A model generated the notes under the pieces. That model was not told where the DNA came from. It did no database searches and saw only the letters and a program-made list of their open reading frames with translations. From assembly GCA_964036295.1 (NCBI GenBank), contig OZ038463.1, forward strand, positions 4,014,274 to 4,078,273: a DNA stretch of 64,000 nucleotides, read 5' to 3'. The translations under genes were made by a program, and so were the position numbers. The stretch comes from Plumapathes pennacea. Its lineage: Eukaryota; Cnidaria; Anthozoa; Antipatharia; Myriopathidae. The stretch's first letter is position 1. Every line of letters begins with the position of its first letter. This document shows, piece by piece, positions 48,501 to 57,626 of the stretch.

Positions 48501-50892
48501 TCATCTCGCTTTCCACGTTTCTTATGAAAATAATGTTTTTGTTTGATTTGAGTGCAACCTACTGAAAAGTATTTTAGTGTCATTACAACTTATCGTTATA
48601 CAATTCTTCTTTTGTACTACTTAAGAACTGGTATTCTGGAAATAAATTTGTATATTTATTTCAGGTAACGGAGGAACACCTCCTCCTCCAAACACAGCAC
48701 CACCAGGAACACCTCCACCACCAGGTACGTGGCCTATTATTAATAATTCAAAGTAACTATCCAGAAATGCTTGCCCTGTGACTCTCTCTTGACTTGGCGT
48801 TTGTGTGCGATTATCATACCGTTCCGTGATTATTGCCTAAATAGCTGCTTTTCCCGGTTTGCTTTAATCCATCAAAACTTGACGTGAGCTCTCTGCAACC
48901 GGCAGTTTGGAAAGATAACTTTCCACATTCCACACATTTTACTTTCCTTTCCGCTTTTCGGCCTCAGGCTCTTGTGGTATTCGTCCCAGCTCGAGAATAG
49001 TCGGAGGCGTGGCGGCTAAGCACGGAGATTGGCCTTGGCAGGCGATGCTGCGGACGACTTCAGGGTTCCCGTATTGTGGAGGAACGTTAGTGAGCCCGCA
49101 GTGGGTTGTTACTGCTACTCATTGTGTGACTGGCAAGAGTCCTTCATCCATTATTATCAGGTATCTTCTATTATGTTGATATACAATGAACTTTCTCTGA
49201 GGCGGATACTCTCGGTACTGGCATTTTTTGTCCGCCTTAGAGAAGTTCTTGCTTGAGAGAGAGCTCAGTTACAGAGAAACAAGTGAAAATTGACAAGGAT
49301 CAAGTTTGCATGCTGCATGTCCGCCGTAAAGAAGTGTCCGCTTTAGACTTGAGTTCAGATACAAGCTTTATTGGCATGACCTAAATTACGCAAAGTATTA
49401 TCTTTTTAAGCCAAACAATGCATATAAATTGTTCTTTAGCTGTTGTAAAATTTCCTGTAGGTTTATTCTCAGATAGGTACATGCCCGAGCCGTTTCTACA
49501 AGGCAGTCGTTCAGGTTTGTTTTTTAGAGAGGTGCGTGCTATAAGAGAGTGATGACTGTATGACATATTATGCTTCAAATATGAATTTATTGATTGACTA
49601 CATATATAACGGAAACACAGGGCAGTGCAAAACGACCACATTTATACACGCGGGCGGACCGGCTGGTTAGCCAATCAGAATGCTTGGTTCCGGTTAACTA
49701 GCTGCTAATGTTATTGTAACTTTGTCATCAGGATGGGTGCACATAAACGCACAAGTAACGTTGGCAGTGAACAGGACATCAAAGTGACCAAGGTCATCAC
49801 TCATCCGTCTTATCATCGGCCACAGCGTTACTCTCATGATATCGCTTTACTGAAATTAGAGCGACCAGCCGCACTTAACAGGTTAATATATAATATGTTC
49901 TAGTTGTAAAATTTCCACTCAAACTTGTTCGTTTCCTTATTACACGTAGCTTTTTCTTTTATTTTTCCGCTCTTGTTGTTGTTCAGTCACTTTTTCTCTT
50001 TCTCTTGTTTCTTTTCCTTGTCTTTTCTTGTTTAACTTGTTTTTGTCCTTTTTTGTACAATGAAACGATGCAAATTATCACAAACATTCATTCAAGAGTG
50101 GTTTAAGCGATATGGTGTAAATACCAAGTCAGCTTTATTCTGGCCAAATATTCGCAAGTGCCAGGTTCATATTATTGTATTGCATAACTGTGGATGGTAA
50201 GAGTATTGTCTTAGGAAAAAAAAAAAAAGCAAAAACAAAACAAAGCAAAAACAAAATCTGGGCTCATGTTGGAAGGAAAGCGGGAAAATTTGCCTGGTAG
50301 ATAGAAACACATTATGCAGTCAACTGGAGTCAAATTAACGTAAAATCGAAGTGCAGAGGCCTTATATTTTTTTCATCTCAGTTCCAGAGCCAAAACGTTT
50401 ATTTTTCCAGGATTTATTTCTGCTTCTGTTCCTTTCTCGGTCTCGTTCTTGTTCTCGCTTTCCTCTCTAAACCTATTTACTTCCCTCGTCTTTTACAGGT
50501 ATGTCAATCTGGCATGTCTACCCAACTCTGTGGCCGCGCCTTCGGACGGTACCAAATGCTGGATTACGGGCTGGGGCCGACTGTCTTCTGGAGGAGCTAC
50601 TCCTGACCTCCTGCAACAGGTGTCCGTGCCTGTCGTGAGCAGAGCCCGCTGTGACAGGGCCTACCCAGGAAAGATCCACGACTCTATGATCTGCGCAGGG
50701 CAGGACCAAGGCGGTATCGACTCGTGCCAGGGAGACTCCGGGGGTCCAATGGTGTGCGAGTCCGGTGGCCGGTACTACCTTCAGGGAGCGACCAGTTGGG
50801 GTTACGGCTGCGCGGCGCCAGGGAAGTTTGGCGTTTACGCTAAAGTAAAGTTCTTGATGAGGTGGCTGAACAGCGAGATGGCCAAGAACTGA
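31230..50892 (+). CDS. Secreted mosaic polyprotease: three chymotrypsin-fold domains and five D8C domains
   Basis: I read 24 coding exons: 31230-31284, 31829-32029, 33586-33789, 34315-34632, 35181-35276, 35424-35792, 35900-35977, 36841-37212, 37661-37741, 37906-37979, 38142-38236, 38385-38629, 39238-39345, 39562-39795, 40195-40257, 44973-45326, 46008-46064, 46689-47060, 47389-47454, 47945-48298, 48665-48724, 48968-49160, 49732-49881, 50499-50892. The frame closes exactly (1,530 residues). Order: signal peptide 1-18; protease 1, 19-259; linker; D8C-1, 292-414; linker; D8C-2, 441-564; linker; protease 2, 592-843; linker; D8C-3, 865-982; linker; D8C-4, 1002-1125; linker; D8C-5, 1148-1265; linker; protease 3, 1286-1530. 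Linkers are Pro/Thr/Gly-rich. All three catalytic triads are complete. No transmembrane segment is seen, so it is probably secreted, perhaps digestive or immune. Joining across the 4.7-kb intron at 40258 is inferred from phase; a read-through stop at 39801-39803 could end a shorter form. Two adjacent genes is the main alternative. Confidence 0.7.
31829..34632 (+). CDS. Protease domain 1 (elastase-like pocket), exons 2-4
   Basis: Exons are 31829-32029, 33586-33789 and 34315-34632, all phase 1-1. A short propeptide with CGKRPSGSR precedes IVGGSNA, so activation would follow cleavage after Arg29. Triad: His in TAAHC, Asp in KNDIAVLKL, Ser in CNGDSGGP. The residue six before the active serine (position 189 by chymotrypsin numbering) is Ser, and SWV places Val at 216, which narrows the pocket as in elastases. 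The exon limits agree with those of the paralogue at 59200-60974. Confidence 0.85.
32466..33555. other. Extra sequence in intron 2, absent from the paralogue
   Basis: The paralogous intron at 59401-59929 lacks about 1.07 kb found here, between CTCGTACTCGG and TTAAGTTGGAT. The segment is bounded on the left by an A-rich run. It may be an insertion in this gene or a deletion in the other. I did not find clear terminal repeats or a coding domain in it. Confidence 0.5.
35424..35792 (+). CDS. D8C domain 1 exon
   Basis: Phase 1-1 exon with tag acceptor (35421-35423) and gtaagt donor. The eight cysteines are in the same order as in the other D8C exons ([45 protein letters not shown]). It is nearly identical to D8C-2 (36841-37212), so the two arose by a recent internal duplication. 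Linker exons lie on both sides (35181-35276 and 35900-35977). Confidence 0.8.
36312..36490. repeat. Foldback repeat (MITE-like hairpin) in intron
   Basis: AAATTTCCACTGGTTTGCCG at 36312 and CGGCAAACCAGTGAAAATTT ending near 36490 are reverse complements. The intervening arms (CTCTTATTTACCACGATTTA and its complement) pair over about 70 bp on each side. The central loop is about 35 bp. A third partial copy of the arm (CTCTTATTTACCACGGTAAA) follows near 36585. Confidence 0.8.
36841..37212 (+). CDS. D8C domain 2 exon
   Basis: Phase 1-1 exon after a strong pyrimidine tract and ctccag acceptor, with gtgagt donor. It starts [10 protein letters not shown] and has all eight cysteines. Compared with D8C-1 it has CGEHVG at the end, and WYRFAGG for WYRFSGG. 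It is followed by a linker exon at 37661-37741. Confidence 0.8.
37906..39803 (+). CDS. Protease domain 2 (chymotrypsin C/elastase-like pocket), exons 10-14
   Basis: Five exons (37906-37979, 38142-38236, 38385-38629, 39238-39345, 39562-39795) encode a domain starting [10 protein letters not shown] then VIGGVDA. The triad lies in [14 protein letters not shown] and GCHGDSGGP. Ser-Gly at positions 189-190 and Gly at 216 (SWGSPRC) resemble chymotrypsin-like elastase or chymotrypsin C pockets. If the last donor is not used, translation stops within three codons at TAA 39801-39803, giving a natural C-terminus TGGG. The shorter paralogue ends the same way. Confidence 0.85.
40320..44640. repeat. Minisatellite of about 4.3 kb in an intron
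   Basis: Tandem units of 47-51 bp are built on GAATACAGAGACACAAAAAG followed by AGAGAGC(A/G)ACAC, a variable (AC)n plus A-rich part, and AGAGGGAA. I estimate about 85-90 units. Units come in at least two length classes (with ACACACAAATAGAGGG or ACACAAAAAGAGGG). The unit lacks stops in several frames, so it makes very long artefactual frames on the minus strand (over 1,400 codons) with Leu/Ser/Cys/Phe repeats. The array lies between linker exon 40195-40257 and D8C-3. Confidence 0.95.
44973..45326 (+). CDS. D8C domain 3 exon (second sequence subtype)
   Basis: I place the acceptor at CACAAAG|AATGC (44972/44973) because it gives ECSS in phase and works equally in D8C-5; GG|GCAC a few bases upstream is an alternative here. 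The domain reads [56 protein letters not shown]. It is nearly identical to D8C-5 and distinct from D8C-1, -2 and -4. The pyrimidine tract is weak. Confidence 0.7.
45375..45500. repeat. (CTAT)n tetranucleotide microsatellite
   Basis: A near-perfect CTAT array with a few CTTT and TTTAT interruptions, in the intron after D8C-3. Confidence 0.95.
46689..47060 (+). CDS. D8C domain 4 exon
   Basis: Phase 1-1 exon after a long T-rich tract and tag acceptor (46686-46688), with gtgagt donor. It belongs to the first D8C subtype ([36 protein letters not shown]) and has all eight cysteines. Its start ([11 protein letters not shown]) is closest to the D8C exons at 3098, 8749 and 19528, linking the two halves of the window. 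It is flanked by linker exons 46008-46064 and 47389-47454. Confidence 0.8.
47945..48298 (+). CDS. D8C domain 5 exon (second sequence subtype)
   Basis: Almost identical to D8C-3. The upstream intron is also alike (both contain similar runs ending in TTTATACTATT before the exon), so exon and intron were duplicated together. The acceptor CACAAAG (47938-47944) lacks a strong pyrimidine tract. It is followed by linker exon 48665-48724 ([10 protein letters not shown]). Confidence 0.75.
48968..50892 (+). CDS. Protease domain 3 (trypsin-like pocket), last exons
   Basis: Exons are 48968-49160, 49732-49881 and 50499-50892. The domain starts SCGIRPSSR then [15 protein letters not shown]. Triad: His in TATHC (the usual AAHC is changed), Asp in SHDIALLKL, Ser in [17 protein letters not shown] places Asp at position 189 with Gly at 216 (SWGYGC), a trypsin-type pocket for Arg/Lys. 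The exon structure differs from domains 1 and 2, suggesting a separate origin. The protein ends EMAKN with TGA at 50890-50892. Confidence 0.85.
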
Positions 50893-50949
50893 GCCCCGTC
50901 GGAGGCCATTTGTGATTTATTAGTCTCTGTAAGAGAGGATGTAGAAGCC

Positions 50950-50955
50950 AATAAA
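50950..50955 (+). terminator. Polyadenylation signal of the large protease gene
   Basis: AATAAA lies 58 bp after the stop codon, a usual distance for a short 3' UTR. Confidence 0.65.
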
Positions 50956-51693
50956 TTAATAGCATGTGCATGATAAAACAAAAGTTTGTTTTACTTTTGA
51001 TGCATTACGTTAATGCATAGGTGGTTCGTATGTCCCAATATTGTTTTTGGTACAGCAGTCATTATCAAAAAATATGTAAACGTATGCGGTGTGCACATTG
51101 GTTTCACATGCGTTCGCTGTAACCCCCTTCTCCCCCTACCCCTTCTATAGAACCTGCTCTGCGGTCCCAACGTCTTGTGTCGTTGTCTTATTCTCTCACC
51201 TTGTCTCTCTGGCTACATATAACAAATATATCTATAACAGGTCAGTGGACTACAAGCTCTAAAACGTTTTACGCCCTTTCGAATTGTTCGGACAAAATTG
51301 GTATGTGTTGTTTATTATTATCATAGCAAAGCCCTTTTATTTTGCAAAACCCGAAGTAGCCAGTAGTGGTAATTTGTTTAACCATGGGGTTGGCGGTGCA
51401 AAGTTCGAATTAAGCGAACCACCGAATAAGCGCGCCCTCCTCTCCCCCTCTAAACATTTCTAAAATATATCAGGCTAGAGTTATTAGCAGTGTCTCGTAT
51501 AGTGAAAAATTTCTATTCCCTCAGCTTTGTTTCACTCGATCAATATTACACGTACCGTATTCGTAAACATCTTGTATATTATACATTGATTATGTGGGCG
51601 CTCTTCGCGTAGGGTATGTTTTGGGTAAAAATAAGAGTGCGTCACGCTCTTGATGATATCTGTTCAGCTACACCCTCCACCCCCCCCCCCCCC

Positions 51694-51738
<45 letters not shown>

Positions 51739-51850
51739 AGGAGCTCACTTGTGTTGGGGGTTGGTTGATATGTGCCAGCTTCCCCGAAACTAAGAAAAGC
51801 AGCTACAACAGTTTAACGACAAAAAATAACAAATAATAATTTCATATACT
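50956..51850. other. Intergenic spacer between convergent genes
   Basis: I see no gene. It holds a poly-C run (51680-51704) followed by (CT)n to about 51736. The two genes on either side converge. Confidence 0.6.
51680..51736. repeat. Poly-C and (CT)n simple repeat
   Basis: A run of 25 C followed by about 16 CT units. The homopolymer length should be treated as uncertain in any assembly. Confidence 0.9.
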
Positions 51851-52021
51851 TTTATTTAAGTCACAGTACATTTTACTGACTTCTCTTTCAATCATCCCTC
51901 AGATTAATCACAGTATGACAAAAAGAAATCTTGATCATTCGACAGATTTTGAAATACGTTTTTCACTGGTTGATGAACATACAAAATATCTTACTAAGCT
52001 ATTAACATTATGTCGAACCCA

Positions 52022-53473
52022 CTAACGACGTTTCGAACTAGATGTTTGTTTGGATCGGCGATGCTTCTTTGCTGCCGCCGAATTTCTTTTTTCTCTGTTC
52101 GCTTTCTGGTCGTCATTCATTTTCTTTCTGTCAATGCAAATCAAACACAAGCTGTGGTTAGAAACCCGTGATGAATTTTGGACTACAATGCACAGAAAGT
52201 AGTTCTTACCCATAGGCCCCAGCGGTCAGCGTGTAGACAAATATGAGCAGCAGGACGTACTCCAGAACAACCAGCGTCTTCACAATGGGGTTCCTGTCTA
52301 AAGCGTCGAAGGCCCTCCGAACTATTAACGAGAAATCAGCAGAGAAATTCAATTAGCTTTCTTGCTGTAACGTGTTTTTTTTTTTCGGATGACAGCCGCC
52401 AATAATCCCTTTTGTTTCTGTCTTGGATTGCAAGTCAACACAAAGTTTTAACAAAAAGTTCAGCCAGTAAGAACAAAAAATGCGTTTTCTTATGCAATCA
52501 AACACTATTGGCAATGGCGCTGTCTCGCACTGCTAATTGGTTTCTTCAAAGTAAACCCAACCTCTACCAGGAGGTTGTAATCTTATAGTGTGTGATTGCG
52601 CACGTGATGGTGTCATTATGTGTTAGTTACTTTGCTTGCTTGTTTCTACGGCGTACTGTTGACCTTCATCGCCTGTCACGCCGTGCAACTTGTTATCTTA
52701 ATTCCCTTTTTCTTCTGTCAGTGTCTAATCACTTGCTTTCGAACTCAAAAGTTTGCATGTGTTCTTACATCGTGAATTTACCACAAACTGAACCAGTAAG
52801 TACAGCTACAGCTTACCTGCTTCACGACGGGCCATCTTTGCTTTCACTACACTTTCTGGTGTCTCAGTTTCCTGTTGGTCCAGTTCGCTCTCGGTGCTGT
52901 TATGCTTTTCTGATGAATTATCTGAACTGCTTGAAAAACTCTCTTTTTGCATCGCCTGCTCCTCATTGTCGTCGTTTTCCTCTTCAAACTCGTGTGAAAG
53001 CCACATCACAATTGGTCGCCGGGCGCTTAACTGAGACGACACCAAACCTTCAGGGGCGATCCCAACTGCTGCATCTGTTGTTGTGCTGTACACGCCCGGG
53101 GACACGCCAAGAAAATCCTCCGTTGAGGGAGCAGTCTGCGGAGCTGGCAGACTGAAGTCCCACTCAACCCATGGAACTTTCTCAGTTACGTTAAAGCCAT
53201 TCATGTTTATGACACAATCTGAGGTACAGGAAAAGAAAAGAAGGAAAAGAAGACAATGATTAATCGATAGGGGGAGTAATCAGGTACTATCGTGGTAAAC
53301 TCAGTATGGACTGGCTTTGTTATGGAAACGACCATAAGTTGGCTTTTGCGGTGTGGAGTGCAAGAACCATTAAGAAAAGGACTGAAGAGTGCATAAAAAG
53401 ACTTACATTCGTCTAGAACAACGGGATAGTTGATGTGAATTGCCAAGGAGAGGATCATTAGAGATTGCCACAT
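52022..53473 (-). CDS. Unrecognised single-pass membrane protein
   Basis: Four exons on the minus strand (53407-53473, 52817-53218, 52210-52321, 52022-52127) with GT-AG junctions give a closed frame of 228 residues. The start ATG is at 53473; the frame is open further upstream only through TTG. Residues 1-17 or so (MWQSLMILSLAIHI) look like a signal peptide. The ectodomain has one cysteine (DEYCVINMNGF), an FNVTE glycosylation sequon, a Thr/Ser/Pro part and a strongly acidic stretch (EFEEENDDNEEQ). A single transmembrane segment (TLVVLEYVLLLIFVYTLTAG) precedes a short, very basic tail ending SKRR. Probable type I topology. I do not recognise the family. A possible polyadenylation signal (TTTATT on the plus strand) is at 51851-51856. 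Confidence 0.7.
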
Positions 53474-54355
53474 CTTGACGCTTTGTTTCAACTTTTTCTT
53501 TGCTCTTTTTTCCTTCGCAGTTTGCTAGATGCAAGCGAAGCGAAGAACAGCGAAAGATATATCAGATTGTACGATTGCTATTGTGACGAAGAAAAATGCT
53601 GTTCGAAAACGTCACCAACAGTAGCGCGCGCGTGCCGCTGTAGAATATTATAGGCAAACTCTGGCGTGATAGCATTTTTCATTCAGACAAACTGTGTGTG
53701 TGGCCGACAAAGTGTGGGCGGAAGGTAGACTTATTAGGCCGTGGTCACATTTACGCGTATTGCTGCCTTTTTGTCTAGTATCTCATTTCAGAAAACACTT
53801 CACAAATAAAACACGTAACAAATTGACTTAGTTCGCAAATTATCTAAATAATGAACTCTGTTTTCTAAAGTGGGCGGTATAAACAGTTCTTCTAGAGCGG
53901 TTTTCGGATGACTTTCGTGAAAATTATTGTAACGTAATTGCACTGCCAATCAAAGAAGCTGCAAGAACTTCCAATCAATTAAAAGACAACAAGTATGGAA
54001 GCGTAAAATAAAAGCAAACGATTACTATCGACAGTCATCTGAAAACAGCTCTAATTTTTAAACAGTGTCAGATACCAGTTCTTAAAGTTGAGCGTCATTC
54101 GCTCTGACGAAGGGCTAACGCTCGAAACGTCAGCTACTGTTTTTCTTTCGGCGTTCCAGTACCACGATCAACTTTCTGTTGATACACCAGCGTTTCTAAT
54201 TTTTAAAGCCTAGTTTCCTTGACTACATTTAAGTCAATTTGGCATACTTTTCGCACATTAGACGATATTATAGAATTAAACAGAGAAAATCATAGCACAT
54301 AATTCATGGAAAATATTGAAAAAGTATACATTTTCGATGAACAACACACACTGAG
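53474..54355. other. Upstream region of the membrane-protein gene
   Basis: Presumably it contains the minus-strand promoter next to 53474. Apart from the hammerhead-like motif at 54104-54131 I see nothing coding. Confidence 0.45.
54104..54131 (+). ncRNA. Hammerhead ribozyme-like motif (retroelement tail)
   Basis: CTGACGA (54104-54110) matches the core CUGANGA. A hairpin follows in which GGGC pairs with GCTC around TAAC, then GAAAC and GTC (54129-54131), the expected cleavage triplet. GCT just before the core can pair with AGC just after the cleavage site, giving a short stem I. Stem III would be minimal (ACGT, self-complementary), as described for dimer-active motifs of Penelope-like elements and retrozymes. 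It could be an inactive remnant; no linked reverse transcriptase is present. Confidence 0.45.
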
Positions 54356-54809
54356 GTGAACATTAATCTTCTTGTTCCTTATGAAGGACTAACATTTAAA
54401 GTGTCAGTAAACACACTCCACATCGACCTTTCGTTGATAGATTCTTCACTTTTCCAAAAGTGGACCGAGTTAGAACTGGACCAAGTTGAAACCCCGATAG
54501 AAAATGAAACGCCAGAGTACGAATTCGTTTCAACAGCACCTGAACCCATGATACAAGTGCCTCTTGCGCAGGTTGCCCATGACTCCTCCGCTCTCACCGT
54601 ACTAGGCCACTTGTTAATACACTTCATTTGTAACGTATTACTTAAACTAAAGCTCTTGCTGTTGTTCTAAACCAATAGCGCGGAGAGCGTGAGTTCGAAA
54701 CCGTTTTTCACCTGTGGGCTATTTTTACTTCATAATAACTAATAAAATCGCTTCCTGTGTCACTTGTACCCACATATCAAATATTCAAGTTTTATCAAAA
54801 TATAAGTTT

Positions 54810-55090
54810 GTACATAAACTCCCTTCTTGAACACAATGCCCTAAAACTTCAGATGGGAGTTTGTTCTCGTCGTACATTAACTCCCTTTGTTTTAACTATT
54901 TCTGTAATGCCCTTAATCTTCACAGGGGAGTTTGTCCTCGTCGCCGGTACATAAACTCCTTTGTTTGAACTTTTTTCTCTAATGCCCTTAATCTTCAAAG
55001 GGAATTTCTTCTCGTCGTACATAAACGTCCTTGTTTGAACTCTTTCTCTGATGCCCTCAATCTTCAGAGGGGAGTTTGTCCTGAGTCGTT
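54810..55090. repeat. Tandem repeat of about 62-75 bp units
   Basis: At least four units carry GTACAT(A/T)AAC, TTGTTTGAAC, (T/C)T(A/C)ATCTTCA and GGGAGTTTGTCCTCGTCG in order. Units start near 54810, 54872, 54947 and 55017. Each has a pyrimidine tract followed by TTCAG or similar, so it resembles a repeated splice-acceptor region. A longer related unit (GAGCGCTTCAG, GCACAGTCC) occurs at 55096-55150 and 55236-55300. No reading frame is conserved. Confidence 0.65.
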
Positions 55091-55884
55091 GCCAACAAGT
55101 GAGCCACCGAGCGCTTCAGCTGTCGTCTGATGACACCGCAGCGCACAGTCCTAAAAGGCCTTGTTTGTTGTCCCTCGTTTGAACTCTTTATCTAATTTTA
55201 TTAATCTTCAGATGGTACTTTGTCCTCCTCGTCAGCCAGCAAGCCACAGAGCGCTTCAGATGTCGCTATCTGATGATGCATCAACGCACAGTCCAACGAC
55301 GCCCTGCCTTGTTTTTAGACACCAACAATCCGCTCCGTTGTCAATCAACAGATTGGTTTGCACACTTATGAATTATTTATGAAACCGACCCAAACTGAAA
55401 TAATTTGTCTTAAAGACAACTAAAACATAAATCCATTACCATGTTTGGAATAATGCATGGTAAACACCAGCCGGAATACCTAACTAAACATCAATTAGAA
55501 GGATATTGTGAAAAATATATACTCAGATAAAAACGTGGAATATACTCGACTACAATAGTCTATCCCTTGCCTTGTTTTGTTATGTGTGTTTCAGGCATCC
55601 ACTGGCAACAGATCGAGACCAAGCAGTACCGACATAAAGCATATGAATCTCTTGTATAAATGTAGCGTTGGAGGGGGAGGTACAAAATTTTGCTATGTGT
55701 ACAACATTTCCATGTCATTCCAGAATAAGACATATACTCGCGAAGCGCTCGTTCGTAAAATATTGTTTTTACCACTCGAAAATAAAATTCATATCTTCGC
55801 GCCGCCGTGTAATATCCTCTATATATTACACGCTAACGTAATACGCGATGTATTTTACTTGACTAATTATTTTATAAAAGAAAT

Positions 55885-56060
55885 ATATAACGTGTTCCCG
55901 TGTAATATAACCTCATCTAAACACTTGGGAAGTTGGGAGAACACTAGTCCAGTAGCGCCGAAAACCACTCGGCGGCCTCGTGGTTTCCTCAAGCTACTCC
56001 CGTGTTCTCCCAACTTCCCGCGTGTTTAGATGAGGCTATATTACACGGTGACGCGTTATA
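55885..56060. repeat. Foldback repeat (hairpin)
   Basis: ATATAACGTGTTCCCGTGTA at 55885 is inverted near 56040-56060 (TACACGGTGACGCGTTATAT). The inner part CCTCATCTAAACAC and GGGAAGTTGGGAGAACAC pairs with GTGTTCTCCCAACTTCCC and GTGTTTAGATGAGG. The loop contains CCACTCGGCGGCCTCGTGG. It looks like a foldback MITE. Confidence 0.8.
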
Positions 56061-56215
56061 TATTTCTTAATTAACAATCATATCCACCTGCAAGTCTATT
56101 AACGACTCCATTAATTCTGTATCAACAGCAACTACTAAAAAGAAAATTAATGTTTGTTCAACCGCTCGCCTTTAAATTTTTTGTTTGGCTTCCTGTGCTG
56201 CTGTTTAAGCTGGAG

Positions 56216-56225
56216 TTAAAATAAA
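56216..56225 (+). promoter_or_regulatory. TATA-like box of the orphan signal-peptide exon
   Basis: TTAAAATAAA lies 38 bp before ATG 56264, as in the other three copies. The upstream E-box position reads CTGCTG instead of CAGCTG. Confidence 0.4.
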
Positions 56226-56263
56226 ACCAGACGTCTAACAGAATAGCTCGTATTTCCGTCACC

Positions 56264-56318
56264 ATGTGGTTATTAGCTGGAGTACTGATGTCCCTTCTCG
56301 GGACCTCTTTTACGCAAG
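56264..56318 (+). CDS. Orphan signal-peptide exon of a protease paralogue
   Basis: It encodes MWLLAGVLMSLLGTSFTQ in phase 0-1, with a gttagt donor. No protease exon follows before the promoter of the next gene (58550 onward); the interval holds a MITE. The remaining exons have probably been deleted or displaced. The whole segment 56067-56345 recurs at 63724-64000, where downstream exons may lie beyond the window. A transcript splicing this exon into the exons of the gene at 58615 is possible, because the phase fits. Confidence 0.6.
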
Positions 56319-56345
56319 GTTAGTATAACTTCATCGAGTTCTACA

Positions 56346-57622
56346 AAGTTTGCAATAGAAAGTGAACATGCTACTTGTAGTTGTATGCCTTCTCTGAAAC
56401 AAAAAGGCCGTATAACAATCAACCGTTACTTAAGAATTGCAGCATAATATTATAAACTACAAGGTTTCGCATTAAGTATACAGTGGCGTTCTTGCTATAA
56501 GTTTTCTACATATTTTTGTTTGAATTCTCTAAATCTTAGCACGACTACAGACATTGACAGTGAAACAGATAGAGATTGAACGACAAACATAAATAGACCG
56601 AGACAGAGCAAAACAGAAACACAGAAAGAATGGACATACTGGAACGATAAAATTTATTGCAACACTCGTACATTTGCTTCAAAAGGGTGAGAGAATCTAC
56701 ATTTTGAGCTTGGGAGTATGCGTGACTTATCTCATTTTCATGCATAATTGATTTTGACAGTTTGACTTCGAACATTTGTTTCTAATCACAGGCCACGATT
56801 AATCTAGCCTGCGCTTCATCACTTATCTGTTTTTCGTCTTCTAAATTGCGTTTCTACCAGGGTTTCTAAATTTCCAGTCGGCCTGTTTTATTTCAGAGCT
56901 ATTATCACCGCGGTTTTGATGAATTCACGGTTGTTTGACGAGCGTACTATGTTAAAGCTGAAAAACCCAGCCGGGAGCGACTTCAGCTTGTCGAAATGGC
57001 ATCGTTTGATTATATTTGCTTTGCTTTGCTTTGCTTCGCTTAGTTTTAGCCACCTGGACGAAGAAGAATGCGAAAGTGAATATAATGAACAATCAAAGCA
57101 GCAAGGCAGCTGTAAGCTCGCGAACTCATTTTTATTTTTATTTAATTTTTTTTGCGGGAGTAGGTATTTAATTAATAGAACTGGCTCAAGGCCACATTGT
57201 AAAATTTGCTCAATTTTAGGAATGTGGAAGTTCTCATCCGTTTCCGCGGGCTTCCACTTTCGCTGAACCGAGTATTCGATTTTATAGTCTCAGTTTTGAA
57301 ACCCTCACACAAGGCGGCACGCGGCCGCCATGTTAGTGGAACTCGGAACACGAAATGAAGCTGATCTCTGACTTAGCTTGATGTTATGTTTTTTAATACT
57401 TCACATCTTTCGCAGTGCCAATTGCTCGCGGGGGCCTGGGGCCCACGAGAGCTTAAAAATGGGAATTTTTATTTTTATTTTAAAATGTTTCAAGGAAAAC
57501 TTTATGATTCAGACACAAGCACGTTTTTAGTCGGCCACGCGTGTGTCACACGGCTTTGCTGTCACGGTATTCAAACGTCCATAGCTCCCGATAGACATTT
57601 TGTATCGACCCAGAATTTTGCT
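56346..57622. other. Spacer between orphan exon and MITE
   Basis: A frame at 56916-57266 is open and has a hydrophobic part produced by TTTGC repeats, but no domain or splice context supports it. Nothing else was seen. Confidence 0.4.
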
Positions 57623-57626
57623 TTAA

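Noticed and set aside
54356..54670. 104-residue plus-strand frame
   Set aside because: No domain, no matched copy and no convincing splice sites; I could not support it as a gene.
56916..57266. 116-residue plus-strand frame with an apparent signal or membrane segment
   Set aside because: The hydrophobic part comes from a TTTGC repeat, and nothing else supports coding.
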